A stretch of 64,000 bases of DNA from Trametes villosa (GCA_002964805.2 PUDQ02000010.1:2976001-3040000), one strand, 5' to 3'; counted from the stretch's first letter, positions 21,360 to 34,323 are shown. Translations and numbers: made by a program. Notes: generated by a model from the letters alone, not told the origin.

Positions 21360-24287
21360 ACACCATGCACTGTATATACAGTAGTTGCACTGTGCATTGT
21401 GGCGTAGCATGTGCGGCCTGCCAGTGTCAAACAATTAGTCAATTTAGTGCGCGTCCGATATTACCTTCTCGCCTCGTTCCGACGTTTTAACGCGCATTCA
21501 TTTTCGCATTCATTTTGCACGTCCGAGGGGCCAGTACTCAATGACAGGAACCTGCACACCAAACAGGGCGAATGCATACAGGGTCCTGTCACCGGCCAGG
21601 GTGCAGTAGGCGACAATGCGCGCATCTCTAGCCATTGACACGCCCGGACCTGTTCAGTACTCAGTGCTTCGACTTCCCCAGAGCAATCATGATGATGTGC
21701 ACCCGCCCTGGCTTCCTGAGCTCCATCTCCGGAAGCCCGGCGTGTGCCCGCCGTCGCCGCGCCTGCGCGCCATCTCTTCCAGACGCCGCTCGATAAAGCC
21801 TCCACCCGTCCTTCGTAGGACTCGAACGCACCGTGTGACACGCGCTCTCAGGCTAGCGCTTCTCGAGTCCAATGCATCTGTCCTGGAGACTTGAAGGACG
21901 CACCAGCATCTTTCAGGTCAAACCCTACGAACTCGAAGAGCCGGCCCAGGCCTCGCGCGAGGAACCGAGCTTGGCCTGCATGTGTCCACATCATCGCGGA
22001 GCGGACGGGGGTGATTGGGCTGTGATGGCGTACAGGTGATCTGCAGCCCAGCATGTGCTTTCGCCCTCGCGTGCCTGTTTGTGCGATCGGGCTGGTTAAG
22101 GGTCGGACTCATACGCGCCCGCTGACTTAAGTACTCAGTGCAGCAGGGCCTAAGTTAAAGTAGGCACCGGCGAACTTAGCTTGAACGTTGCGTCTTGTGC
22201 GACACCGGCGACCCATATGCGGAGGCGTCGACTGCTCGCGGGTGTGTGCGTGGGCTGTAGCGGTGCAATAGACTCGACGGCGTGTGGCAGCAGCGCTGTG
22301 CGCGATCTTCCAGGGCCCTGGGTCTGCGCATGGCGCATTGCGCAAGCAAGCTGTCTGTCGTGTCCGGAAAGCCTGTGCGCGACTGCAATAGCATTAGCAA
22401 GGGCCCGGCAGAGGACGCCTCGAGTACGTCAGACCCGCGTTTCGTCAAATTTAGAGTTACGCTCGGCCCTTTGCACATTGCACATTGCACGACGCAGCCC
22501 CTCGGCGACAGCAGCGGCCGGCCGCCCGGGCAGCGTGGTGCGCACCCTATACCTACGTCGCGATATCCCAACGCGGACGGAGATGAAGCAGGGTCCGTAT
22601 GGCCGTCCTGCCTGTGGGGCCGCGCCACATCCCACCGCGCTCCTCCGCTGGCAGTTGGGACCAAGTGAGCTGCGCCACGAAGGCGACGGCGGCGGCAGTC
22701 CTGCGCCTTCTGCATCGGGAAGATGTTGGACAGGGCGCAGACGCTGTCTCCATAGGGACTGCTGCGCTCCAGAGGGACCGGCCCGCCGCGCGTTCTCAGA
22801 CGGCAGGGCGTGAGCAGCGGCCCCCACAGCCCCGCCTTCTAGCTTGGCTCCCTTGGGAAACGCGTTACACGGCGCGGTCGAGGCTCGCGCCCTGCCGCGC
22901 CCTCTGGAGGGGGAGCGGGAGCGCGCCGTGCGTATGTGCATGGACGCTTTGGGCGGAGGATCGCTGCGTGCGCACAGGCATTCACCGAGCGGGCCCGCGG
23001 TGGCGCGGCGGCTCTTGCGCTCGGCACGGCATCGCTGCGCTATGAATGGGCTGCCCGGGGCTTGCCTTCGAGGCCGGGGCCGTGGGCAGCGGCCAGCCGC
23101 AGAAGAAGCAGAAGGCGGCGCGGGTGGGAACGCCGGGCGCGCATCTCGGTGAATAGTGCCTAAATGCTGCGTGGGATGCGCGGCGGCGGATGCGGAAGGT
23201 GCGCGCGCAGCGGGCGGAGACAGCACGCGCGCTGGGTCGGCGGTCTGTGGGGCATTCAGTCGCGGTCGAATGAGCGAGAACGGCGAAAGAGCATCGTACG
23301 CACTGAGTAATGGCGTTAATAAAGGGCGAGGTGGCGGCTCGGACTCGCAGCAGGGCGCGTGGATGGGATCACAGTGGTGATCGCTGAGGCCGTAATTGGG
23401 CAGTCGTCGCATGATTGTTGGATCCTGTTCATCGCGGCCGGACGCGTCTTTCTAGATAAAACGTCCAACTGTCAAGCATTCTTCTCATCCGTGATTATGC
23501 GCGTGCTGTCCAGGGATAGCAAGCTCAGAGAAGCGGGCGGTGGACGCCGCGTATCTGTGATGATGACGCATGGGGCAGTCAATGTTCACTTCGGCACGGG
23601 GAGAGTGCTGTCATGGACGCGGATGTATGGATGTGTGGTGGTTACGTTACGAGGAAGGCGGGGTAAGCGTGTCGGAAAACATGGAAGGGATCCGCAACGA
23701 GGTCCGCGGGGCTGCGGGATGGGGGTCCAGGTAAGAGTAGCCGGCTGGGGTGGCCAGATAGAGTGGAAATAGAGCGCGTACGGAATGCGGATGTCGGGTA
23801 GCTGTAGCGACTCGAGAAGGAGGAGCATCATGAGAAGCCGTCTGGCATTGAGAGACCGCAGGGATGGCGTGCCGTTCGGGCGCAATCTGGGGGACATGTA
23901 GATGCAGACAGCGTTCGTGCCAGCATCGCGAGACACAGAGTGGTCGACAGCTGAGCTGGACCCATGGATCGGATGCGGAGGCGGAGGCGGAGGGGCGCGT
24001 GCGGCCGGCGGGGGCGGTCTGCGAGATTTGCCGGGGAGATCTGAGATGGGGGGGTGGGAAAACAAAAGGGGGAAGGCGGGTGATGGGGGCCAAACAGGGG
24101 CATACAGGAATCGGAGTTGGATTGTTTGTGAGAAGGGACGGGCGCCTGTGGGTAGTGCTCTGGACAGGATCCCGTCTTGGTCTCCGTCTCGTCTCTATCC
24201 TCCCATCTCTCAAGCAACCGTCCCTCCCCCTCCCTCCGCCCGCCGTCCTGCTCGCCCAAGGCACCCCCGTCCCCTCCTTCGCCCCCA
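21360..24287. other. Long GC-rich region, no supported gene
   Basis: 2.9 kb. From about 22170 to 23300 the sequence is very GC-rich and stop-poor, so long frames open on both strands, including one of 327 codons on the minus strand; their Arg/Ala/Pro composition looks like chance. A possible coding relic on the minus strand at about 21690-22060 is treated in the findings. The last 400 bp are the cdc24 promoter and 5' UTR, rich in CCTCC/TCCC on the plus strand. Confidence 0.4.
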
Positions 24288-27200
24288 ATGGCCACCGTCG
24301 CGGCCCGCAAAAAGTCCATGGTCGGCGCACCACCCACAATCGATTCGCCCGTCGCCAACAATACTCTACTCAACAAGGCGGCCTCGCAGTCCACCTCTCT
24401 CTACCAGCAATGCTCCTCTCTACGCACCCGCCTCATGCATCTCCAGGGCTTCTCAGACTGGTTCTCGGCCGCCTCGCCCCCAGACTCCTCACGCCGGTCC
24501 ACTGACCCCGTAACCCAACTATGGGACGTATTCGCCCTCGGCGTCCCCTTGTGTTATATCTTCAACCTCCTCCCCTCCGCTGCTCCTATCCAGGTAGACA
24601 CTGCAGTCCAGAACTACGACCCCTCAAACGAGCGCACGCGGAAGCACGCAATCGCGCTCTTCGCCATAAACGTCAAGCAAGTCCCGAAATGCGAGGGCTT
24701 CACCGTGAGGGATTTGTGGGACCGTAACTCCACCGATGGCTTCGTGAAGGTACGTACTGCGGCTCTTCAAATCTCTTTGAGGCTTATCGTGCGCTAGGTC
24801 ATAAGCAATGTCATCAACCTCGTCGAGCAACTGCCCGACGACTTGTTCATGGCAACACCGCCAGCGTCTCCCAAGCTCGCTTCGGCTCTGGAATCCACAG
24901 AGTCGCTCACATCCGACAACTCCCTTGCGACATCATCCGTCGAGCCTGGCGGTGCGCGCGCCAACATCATCCGGGAGCTCGTAGACACGGAGAGGAAGTA
25001 CGTACAAGACCTGGAGGTCATGCAGGTGCGTGTGTCCGGATACTCGGCCAAATGACCCGAATCTCATTTCGGACTGCCTTGTAGAGATATTGCGAAGCAG
25101 CAGTCCAGTACATCGACCGGGACACGCTTCACTTGCTCTTCCCTGGGCTCAACAAGCTGCTCAACTTTCAGCGAAAGTTTCTGATCAAGGTCGAGAGCAT
25201 CGCCGAGTTGCCTTGGCACGAGCAGCGATGGGGAGTTCTGTTCTCCGAGAACGTGAGTACCTCCATTCTACCTCGAATGGCTGATACTAATCAGGAATTG
25301 CGATTGTCGACCTATTGTGTCCGCTGACAACTCAACGTCCGCTTCTGGAACAATAGGAGGAAGAGTTCGCGGTGTACGAGCCGTACTGCGCCAATTACAC
25401 TATGGCGTCTGAGATCATGCTCCAGGAAGAGCTCAACCTCACGGTGCGTCTTCCCCGGCCTCTCGAACGCGGTCTCCTTGGTTGCGTCCAGCTGCTTACT
25501 GTATCCGGTGTTTAGACGCTCAATCATATAATCAATGTGAAGGGCGAACTCCCCGCCTTCCTAATCAAGCCCGTTCAGCGTATCTGCAAGTATCCGCTCC
25601 TTCTGGAGGTAAGGCTTTGTTTCAACCGGATCAAGCTGTTTCGCTCACATGGACGCCCTGTAGTCGCTCCTGAAGGCCGTGAACAACACCGACTACCCGT
25701 TCATCGAGGAGCTCAAGGCCGGTGTCGCGGCGGCTAAGCGCATCACTGATAAGATCAACGAGGCGCAACGACGGGCGGAGAACGACGCAACTGTGAAGAA
25801 CCTGGAAGGGCGCGTCGAGGACTGGAAGGGCCACCACATCTCCAACTTCGGCGCTCTCCTCCTCGACGACATCTTCAGCGTGACCAAGTCCGAGGTCGAT
25901 CGGGAGTATCACGTATTCTTGTTCGAGAAGATCATCCTCTGCTGCAAGGAGTACATCCCGCAGCCCGGCAACGGCAAGAAGGTCGGCAAGAGCAACTCGA
26001 TCCTCAAGAAGCCTTCTTCTCCATCGTCTACTTTGGGTCCTCCTGGAGGGGCCTCGGGGAGCAAGAAGAAGAGCACGCCCCTCCTGCTCAAGGGGCGTAT
26101 CTTCTTGAACAACGTTACCCAGGCGGTGCCCAAGAACATCGCAGGTCAGTCTCCGAACAGCCCCATCGCATCATCTGTCGCTCACGCCAATTTCGTCAGG
26201 CCAATACTCGCTCGCAGTATGGTGGCGTGGCGACGACGATCTGGAGTTCTTCACGTTGCGGTGCCGTAACGAGGAGCAGCTCAAGATGTGGGAGAACCAG
26301 CTGAACCGGCTCATCAAGGAGACCGCGAGCCGGCGCACGTCGGACCGCAACGTCTCGCGCCTCGCACAGGTCGCGAACAGCACGAGCCCGTCGCCGCAGG
26401 TGCGCTCCGCGCACAACTCGTTCGCGCAGGAGCGCAGCTCGATGTTCTCACAGTCGACCGGGTACTCGTCCGGCGTGCCCTTCTCGGCCACGATCAACGG
26501 CTCGCGCAGCATGCGCCATCCGTACGCGAGCGAGGAGCACGCCATTCCGTCGTCCTCCGCGAACAGCCACTTCAGCAACGGCTTCGTGCAGGGCGGCCCC
26601 CAGGGCTACCCCGCGCACGACGGGTTCGAGATGGACCCCGAGGACGACTACGAGGACTACCCGCCGACCAGCGCGCATTCTGGGCGCGGCACGCCCATGG
26701 GACAGCAACGGCGGTCGGACTTCCCGTACCCACAGAGCGCGCGGAACAGCGGGCATGCCGGGTCTCCTCTCCTCTCCGGCGGTATGGGCGGTTTCCAGCC
26801 CCCAGCATCCGCTCGCCCAGCAGCGGCCCGGTCAACGGCCAGCTTCGCCGCCTCCGACGCGAGCTTCGGCCCTGGGGTGCAGAACCGACCTTCGCTGCGC
26901 AGCAAGTTCAGCTCAACACGCCTGGCGGCGGCATACGACCAGTCTGAATCGCGAGGCGCGAGCCCGATGCCGACGCCGACGATGCACCAGCCTATGCGCT
27001 CGCGCAGCGCGAGCCAGCCCAGCGCGTACCATCACCACCCGCAGCAGCCCCCGCCGCCACTGCCGACGTCGACGTGGGTCGACCGGTCGCAGAGCATGCT
27101 GCCGTCGAACAAGCGTGGGAGCGGGTCGAGCCAGTCGACGGGCGACAGCTCGGACTACTCGCCTCACACGAGCAGCTCGCCGATCACGCCGTACGGGTCG

Positions 27201-27548
27201 AGCGAGTCCTCGCTGGCCGGGATCTCCAACGGGCGCCATGGCGACCGCGGCATGGGCCCGCCGCCGCTCAAGGACGAGCTGCGGCTGACGCCCCCAGTGA
27301 AGATCAAGGTGCACTTCGGCGAGGACATCTTCGTCATCCAGGTCCCGCGCTCGACGGAGTACTCGGAGCTCGTCGACAAGGTCGGCAAGAAGATCCGCCT
27401 GTGCGGGCCCCGGCGAGACGACGGCCCGCTGCGGGTGAAGTACAAGGACGAGGACGGCGACCTGGTCTCGCTGGGGTCGACGGAGGACGTCCAGATGGCG
27501 TTCGAGTCGTTCCGCCCGGGCAACCAAGTAACACTCTACGTGCAGTGA
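24288..27548 (+). CDS. cdc24: Cdc24-type Rho guanine nucleotide exchange factor, 955 aa
   Basis: Exons are 24288..24749, 24798..25025, 25085..25252, 25357..25443, 25516..25608, 25664..26144 and 26200..27548. Domains in order: a calponin-homology-like region at about 70-170 (DPVTQLWDVFALGVPLCYIFNLL); a Dbl-homology domain at about 208-415 (IIRELVDTERKYVQDLEVM, FLIKPVQRICKYPLLLESLLK); a PH domain at about 390-545 (REYHVFLFEKIILCC, LEFFTLRCRNEEQLKMW); a long Ser/Pro-rich disordered stretch; and a C-terminal PB1 domain at about 870-955 (VKIKVHFGEDIFVIQVPR). This is the Cdc24/Scd1 layout: the GEF loads Cdc42 with GTP at sites of polar growth, and PB1 docks Bem1. The start is the first ATG and leaves a normal short N-terminus. 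Confidence 0.95.
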
Positions 27549-28602
27549 GCGGCCGCCCGGCCGCCTCCTGCCCTCTCCGCCCTGCGTCACCCCAACCAAC
27601 CACACCCACCAACCCACCACCGCGCTCGCATGCCCCCTCCTCTCCTCCCCTTCTCTGCTGCTCATGACCCCGCCCTCACCCGCTCGTATCCTACATCTGA
27701 CCCTCGTCACGGCTATCTCCTCTGGCATTATCCTTATATCTGGGGACCTTCGTCACATATGCGCACATTCGTTTTTGAACTGTTTCTTGTTTCCGCCCAT
27801 TGTCTGTATCACGACCCGCACGATCCTTCCGCGCTCTCGCCTCTCACCTCTCGCCCGGCCTACGCTCTGCCCGCCTCTCCTTCGGCTTCCCCTCCGCCCC
27901 CCGTTACTCTACTGCACCCGATCCCGTGCGCGTGCCGCGCGTCGTTATTCGCCCGCCCTCCCCACGCACGCCCGCACGACGCGCCGCGGGGGATGCGCGC
28001 GAGGCCCCCTCTCCCCTCCCCTCCCTCCCAGCGAGCCCGCTCCTTTCGTCTTCCGGTTTACCCCTCCCGTCGTCCCCTATTCCCCACGCACGTCGTTACC
28101 CATGTCTCCGTACCACCATCTCTGCCATCTATTTCCGTGGCCGCCCGTGTCGTCTCTCCCGTGGAGTGTGTGCATTGCGGATCGCGGATCGGCGGCAGGG
28201 GGTGGGATGCCCCCCCACCTAGGCGCCACCATGTTGTGTTGTGCAGGCTATTATGTGTATCATTTACTAGAGTTGATCGTTTGCTCAGGCTGGCCTTCAC
28301 GGAATATATTATCTTATTGAATCTCCCACCCGTCGGTGTGCTACCTTCTTGCACGCTCCTGCGCGCCCACGCACACGCCGGAACCGTAGAAGAAAGAAAG
28401 TTCTCAGGGGATGACAAAGCGACGCGGTTGCGACGCGGCGGTACACGTCCCGTCCATGAAAACAGTTCCGTGTTCGACGACGTCGTTACTCATACATGTG
28501 CAGGCGGACAGGGAGACCGGTGGCATGGGTATCGCGCACGTCCAGGCGTGTCCAGCACCTCCCTACGGCATCAGTCTTCGCGCGTCGCGCGTCAACGCTC
28601 GT
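27549..28602. other. 3' flanks of convergent cdc24 and lipocalin-like genes
   Basis: About 1 kb between convergent stop codons. The first 800 bp are pyrimidine-rich on the plus strand (long CT, CCC and TCC runs), which removes stop codons and leaves all three plus frames partly open. I regard it as 3' UTR and spacer, not coding. Confidence 0.55.
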
Positions 28603-29532
28603 TCAGCTCGGGCTCAGAGCGACGTGGTTGAGAACGCCGATCTTGTCCACCGGCCCAATGCGGCGGGCCGTGTTCACGGCCTCCACTACAGAGCTTGCGC
28701 GCAAGGTAATCAGCCCGCGGAACACTCGGGCGTTCCAGAACCACTGCCAGGGGCTCACCTCCCTCCTGCGGGCCGACGCCGCTGCGCGCGACCTCGAAGA
28801 ACGCGCCCGCGAGCGCGGCGACGTCCCCGCCCAGTTCCTTCGCGCGCGCGACGATCTCCGCGACGAGCGGCGCGGGGAGCCCCGCGGGCGTGCGCGCGTA
28901 GATGTCGAGCCCCGCGGGCGTGAAGAGCGTCTTCTCGAAGAAGGTGACCGCCCACGCGTGCGCGCTCTCCGGCGCGGGGTCCGCGCTGCACCCGAGCACC
29001 TGCCAGCGCGAGGTCGCGACCGCGAGCCAGCCCTTGCCGCGCCACTTGTAGCGCGTCGGCGCGGGCAGGCGCGTCCCTGCTTCGCCGGCGGCGCTGGAGG
29101 ATCCTGCGGGCGCGGTGGATTCTCCGGGTGGGGGCACGACGAGCGTGTCGACGCCGGTCACGCGGCTGCGGGTGGAGGTAGCAGGGTCGGAGGCACCGCG
29201 GTATTCGACCGTATCGTCGAATTGGACCGTCCCGTCCTTGCTGGAAGGCTTCAGGGCATACGTGATGGTAACGTCCTTCTTGGACTAGAAGATATCCGCA
29301 CCACGGCATCTGTTCAGTACAGAGCTTCCAGTAGCCGGGCCCGTTGCCCTACGCACCTTCCAGAGTGGCAGTGTGGAATACGTGACATGCCTGTTTAGCG
29401 CGTTAGCGTCTGGTGAGCGTCGCTATTGAGTCGCACGAACCAGGTGCCCATGAACTTCTCCAAGTCCAGGTCGATTGGAGGGTTGTGCGCATCGGGCGGA
29501 TGCAGAACAACGCTATCTGAGGGCGTTGTCAT
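28603..29532 (-). CDS. Lipocalin-like domain protein, 252 aa
   Basis: Exons are complement(28603..28743, 28793..29284, 29357..29390, 29441..29532). The N-terminus has the lipocalin-type GxW start (LDLEKFMGTWHVTYSTLPLWK), then DVTITYALKP, a variable loop, and KWRGKGWLAVATSRWQVLGC with a AWAVTFFEKTLFTPAGLDIY strand pair. I propose a last intron of 49 nt (28744-28792) leading to WFWNARVFRGLITLR and a GPVDKIGVLNHV end. Reading through it instead gives a different, Arg/Pro-rich tail ending at 28592. The spliced tail looks much more protein-like. The protein is probably a small lipid or hydrophobic-ligand binder; no signal peptide is seen. The fold call is moderate. Confidence 0.65.
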
Positions 29533-29884
29533 GGTTGTCCACTTCCAAGGAGCTGTGAGAGATTCTTGAGCGTCTGAGCCAGTTGAAGAGCTACCACTCC
29601 ACTCGTACTATAGCTCGACTTAACCTGACAGTGTCGGCCGGGACGGAGAGGCCAGCGAGATGCGTATATTGTCAACGAGAACCCATATGCATGCTACAGA
29701 GAGTCGTATGTACAGTGCGATGTTGCTAAAAACCGACGAGGAATCCGGGAGCAGTCGAGCTGCGCTGCGGTATCGAATACACGTTCTAAACTTGTACTAT
29801 GGGAGGGAATCGTCCGTGTCCGTTGCCTATATCCGAGAATCAAACCCTCTACTGGAGACGCTGTTTCTACGTCTTCTCTTGCAT
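29533..29884. other. Promoter of the lipocalin-like gene and 3' flank of the GH63-like gene
   Basis: 352 bp between two minus-strand genes, with nothing else recognised. Confidence 0.4.
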
Positions 29885-32800
29885 CTACAACGCGTCGGGC
29901 GAAATGTCACCGAGGGTGTTGTGGTCGGCCGCACTGAACGCGCTGTACAGGGAGCGCGTTTCGTCTCCGGCCTCGGACTGCGCGTCGATAGTTTCCTGCA
30001 AGACGAGATGTCAGAGGGCTGCACGCAACTGTAACATGACAGGGTACTCACGTCGAAGTAGTGGTGAGCCAGGCTGCGAGGAGCTATAGGAATGGTGATT
30101 AGTATGTGGTCAGCGGAGCGCATGTAATATGGCTCACTCTTCGGCGTTTTGGGCAGCCGGCAGTTGGCACCGCTCTGCAAGATGTGGTATGCGACGAGTC
30201 CAGACCTGAAGCAAGTATGAGTTCTGTAGAATGGAAAGCACGAAGCCCGGGCTTACCATCCAGTCTGATGCGAAGCTCCCAAACCCCGGCCGTCGTCGGC
30301 ATGGAAGAACTGCATCGCTCGGTGTTAGGATTCCGGCGGCTGATCACCACGCTCAAACCACACACCTCATGGAACCAGACGTAGTCACGGAAGTGGGGGT
30401 CGTGGTCGAGCTTCGGGTTCCCGCCGTTCGCAGCGCGCTTCCCTTCCATATCCCTGCCAAAGATGTGGATAATGCGGTGCTGGATCTCTTCTGCCACCTG
30501 TACGAGATTCATGTAGTCCCCGCTTCCTGTCGGGCACTCGACCTAGGCAATGTCAAAAGATGCTTGGGCACGGCCTAGTTCTCCGCCACTCACCTGGACC
30601 TCGTCGCCGTAGAACTGGTAGAAGCGCTGGAGACTCTCGATGAGGATGAAGTTGACGGCAAGCCCTACAAGGCAATGACCGATTCAGCGACGAGACACGC
30701 AGACAAGGAGCGTAGGTGCTCACAGATAGGTCCACGCCAGTTCGAGTTGCCTCCAAACATGCCGGACTTAGAGTCGCCTGGCCAGTAGTTCACCTCGTAA
30801 CGCTCTCCGTTCACGTCCATGCCCCAAGGCTGGTCCTTGTGCTTCTTGGACAGTCTGAGCATCGATCGTCAGCGCTATGTCCACTACACGAAACATGCGG
30901 ACTTACGATCGAATGCCATGCTCGCTGAGGAATTCGTCCTCGTCGAGCATCTTCTCCAGGATTTTGACCAAGCGCTCCTTACTCGCTAGGGCAAGCAGTC
31001 GACGTTCGCCACGACCCCTCGCTATCATGGCAATACATCAGGAACGACACCCGCCTTGAAATCATACGATACTCACCCTGCATGTTGGCCATGTTGCGCT
31101 CCGACATTCCCGGCCTGTTGTCGATGAACCACTCCATCCGCTTCTTGAATCCAGGGAAGCGGTTGACGGTGGCCGGCTCAAGCACGAGGGTAGCATAGAG
31201 AGGGATCAGCCCGACGAGACTGCGGACCGGCAGCTGCATGGTGTGGCCGTTGTCGAACTGGATGGCGTCGTAGTACATCCCATCCTGCTCGTTCCACAAG
31301 CTCAGCTCGTCGTCTCCCTCGCCACGGAAGGTCATCGCGTCAGCGATGAAGATGAAGTGCTGTGAATCTGATGAACGGCGGAAAAGAAGTACATGATGGC
31401 GCTGCGACGGACCTCGAAGAACTTTGAGGCGATATCCTCGTAGGTGGGATTGTGCTTGGCCAGCTCCAAGGCGATGTTCAGCCTGGAAAAGGGCTTAGCA
31501 ACGCGCATATACTCGGTTTCGTAGGAGACGCTTACATGTTCAAGCAGTAGAACGCCATCCACGCTGTGCCGTCCGCTTGACGGAGGGTACCACCGGTTGG
31601 CAGGGGCTCGGAGCGGTTGAATACACCGATGTTGTCCAAGCCAAGGAAACCGCCCTCAAAGACGTTGTTGCCTCCTTGATCTTTACGGTTGACCCACCTG
31701 TGTCGTGGAATTAGCTCTGGCAAGACGCATATATGGAGGCACCGTACCAGGTGAAGTTCAGGAGCAACTTCTGGAAGACGCGCTCCAAGAACTGGGTATC
31801 CTCTCGCCCGTAGAGCTTGCGCTCAATCTTGAAAACTCGGAACGTGGCCCTTCAAACCAAATTGTCAGTATACGCGTACTGTATTACTTAGCTCCTGACA
31901 GCACTCACCAGGCGTGCACTGGCGGATTGACGTCGCCAAAGTTCCACTCGTATGCGGGGATTTGACCGTCGGGCTTCATGTACCACTCGCGCGTCAACAG
32001 ATCCAGCTGCTTCTTAGCGAACGAGGGATCCACAACGGCAAGCGGGATACAGTGGAAGGCCGTGTCCCAGGCAGCGAAGAAGGGGTATTCCCACCTGACT
32101 CAAGTTAGTACGAACGGGGATGGAGAGGTGAAACGCATACTTGTCAGGCATGGAGAGGATATCGGCGATGTGTAGATGTCTCCAATCCTGTGCGATGTTG
32201 AGCGAGAGAACGCATATAGGAGGGTGTGAGACTCACCTTGTTCCTGATCCACTTGCGTTCTGGCGGCGGAGGAGGCTGCGCCGGGTCTCCCTTGAGCCAA
32301 TCTTTCTGGATGAACTGGTAGTACTGCTTCGTCCACATCATCCCACCCAAGGCCTGGCGCATGATCTGCTTGAGATCGTCGCTGATGGGGCCCAAGACCA
32401 GCCCGGAGTAGAACTCGTTGGCCTCCTCTCTCCGCTCTTCCACGGAGTCGTCGAAGATGCCTTCGTCCTCGATGCTCGGGTCCTGGGCGGGCGTGCGCGG
32501 AGTGAGCTTCAGGCGGACGACAGAGCATCCGCCGCGAGGGGGGACGTTCTCGAAGACGTAGTGGGCTGCAGACTTCGTGCCCCGCTTAGCCGGGTTGACG
32601 AAAGAGGGCGTGGCCGGGAAGGGAGTCCGAGGGCCCAGCTCCTCCTCGGAGCTAGGCGTGTCGTCGCCGCCACTGTGGTTGGCGTACCCGGTGTGGATCT
32701 TCGTGGAGAAGAAGCCCGGATGTCCCTCTTCGGTAGTCAGCGGTCGGTGGGAGGGCACGATGTGGTCATGGAACGCGTCTTTGACATAGGGCGTCTCGTT

Positions 32801-34058
32801 CTGGCCTCCGTAGAGACGATGGAAGTTCGTGTTGTTCTCGGTGAAGAGCAGATCGGCCTCGACCGCCTCCGGCTCCCCGCTTTCGCCAACGTTGAGCTGG
32901 CCCTTGTTGTCCACAGGGGGCGGGGAAGGGAGACAGTACAGGTTGTACTTGCCCAGGGTAGGATGAATCGCGGTGATGATGCCGTCCCCAGAGGCTTGCA
33001 TAGACGGCCTAGGCGGGGGGTTGTCCGACCACGACCAGGTGTTGGGGAACCAGAACTGGGGGATGACATGGAGCGTCGCGGGCTCAGGGCCTCGGTTATA
33101 AGAGGTGATACGAACGTAGACGCTATCAGGGTCCTGTTCGTCTTTGGCGTACTGCGTGTGAGGTGAGTATATGCGCGCGTAATGTCGCCAAAACTGATCA
33201 GACGTACCTCCATGAACACATCCCAGTAGCGGTCATCGTCAAACGCATCCGTGTCGAGGATTTCGAACTCGGAGACGTTACGGTCGCGGTGCTGGTTCTC
33301 GCGCACGAGCTCCTCGTACGGGAACGCCTTCTGCGGGTACTTGTACAGGAACTTCATGTACGAATGCGTCGGGGTCGAGTCGAGATAGTAGTACAGCTCT
33401 TTCACGTCCTCGCCGTGATTGCCCTGGTGGCCGGTCACACCGAAGAGGCGTTCCTTGAGCATGCGATCCTCGCCATTCCAGAGCGAGAGCCCGAAGCAAA
33501 GACGCTGATGGTTGTCGGAGATACCACCGAGGCCGTCCTCGCCCCAGCGGTACACGCGCGAGCGGGCGTGCTCATGCGGGAAATGGCTCCAGGCGTCGCC
33601 GTTCGCAGAGTAATCCTCGCGTACGGTGGCCTATATGCGCGTTCATCGGGGTCAGCGGACGCGCATGTTGCAAGCGATGCGCGGGTATGACATACCCACT
33701 GCCGGTCGCTAAGATAAGGACCCCATCTCTTCCAGTGCAACTTCCTCGCGTCGTCCTGATCCAAGCGGAAGCGCTCCGCGCCATGGTACTCTGGACCGAG
33801 CTTCTCGATGAGCCTCTGGCGGAACGGCGTCGTGTGCTGGTCCTCATCGTCTGCGTTGGCGGGCGCGGGTTCGTTCTTGTTCAGCTTGGGAGGGGCGGGG
33901 CCGGGCTGGGAGGACTCGTTCAGGTTCGGATTGGGGATGTTGATCGTGAGCCCCCCGGCATCCGTCGACGGACGAGCGGGCTTGCCGTCCTTCGCGTCGT
34001 CCTCATTCTGCCCGCGGAAAATCTTCGCCTGGAGCTTCTTCAGCGGGGTCTGTGACAT
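29885..34058 (-). CDS. GH63-like (six-hairpin) glycosidase, 1102 aa
   Basis: Seventeen exons: complement(29885..29995, 30052..30083, 30138..30205, 30257..30309, 30366..30542, 30594..30664, 30724..30854, 30907..31021, 31077..31359, 31413..31482, 31536..31697, 31748..31849, 31909..32094, 32141..32187, 32237..33151, 33208..33630, 33696..34058). All phases close. After a 70-residue disordered N-terminus, the protein has the (alpha/alpha)6-barrel signatures of a large fungal GH63 group: [82 protein letters not shown] and a GWSGLVAYH end. The Asp in AAWDTAFH sits where GH63 places its general acid. There is no signal peptide or membrane anchor, so unlike ER glucosidase I this is probably cytosolic; the substrate is unknown. 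Confidence 0.9.
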
Positions 34059-34323
34059 CGCGGCGGGCGACGGGGCGGGTGATGGGGGGAGAAAGAAAGA
34101 GGGAGGGCTCGGGCGGAGGGCAGCTATATGTCGACCCTCGGGCGGGCGCTTCTGTTCGGATTTCGCTGCAGACGCGTCGCGTCCTGATCAATCACCTCGA
34201 CTCTCTGACGTCATCCTCCGTTCCAGAATGTGGGGTACCTTTGCGGGGATGACAGGCGTGCCCGTGCATTTGCAGGCAAAGCGTTCTCCAGCAGTCTGCA
34301 GCCTCCGGACACTGCACCCGGAT

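Noticed and set aside
22429..23412. A 327-codon minus-strand open frame
   Set aside because: Ala/Arg/Pro composition typical of chance frames in a GC island, no domain, and similar frames open on the other strand.
27630..28631. A 333-codon plus-strand open frame downstream of cdc24
   Set aside because: All plus frames are partly open here because the sequence is pyrimidine-rich. The peptide is Pro/Ser/Arg/His-rich with no domain, and its 3' end overlaps the lipocalin-like gene antisense.
32141..33166. A 341-codon plus-strand frame opposite the GH63-like gene
   Set aside because: It is antisense to a large, clearly conserved exon and resembles no protein.
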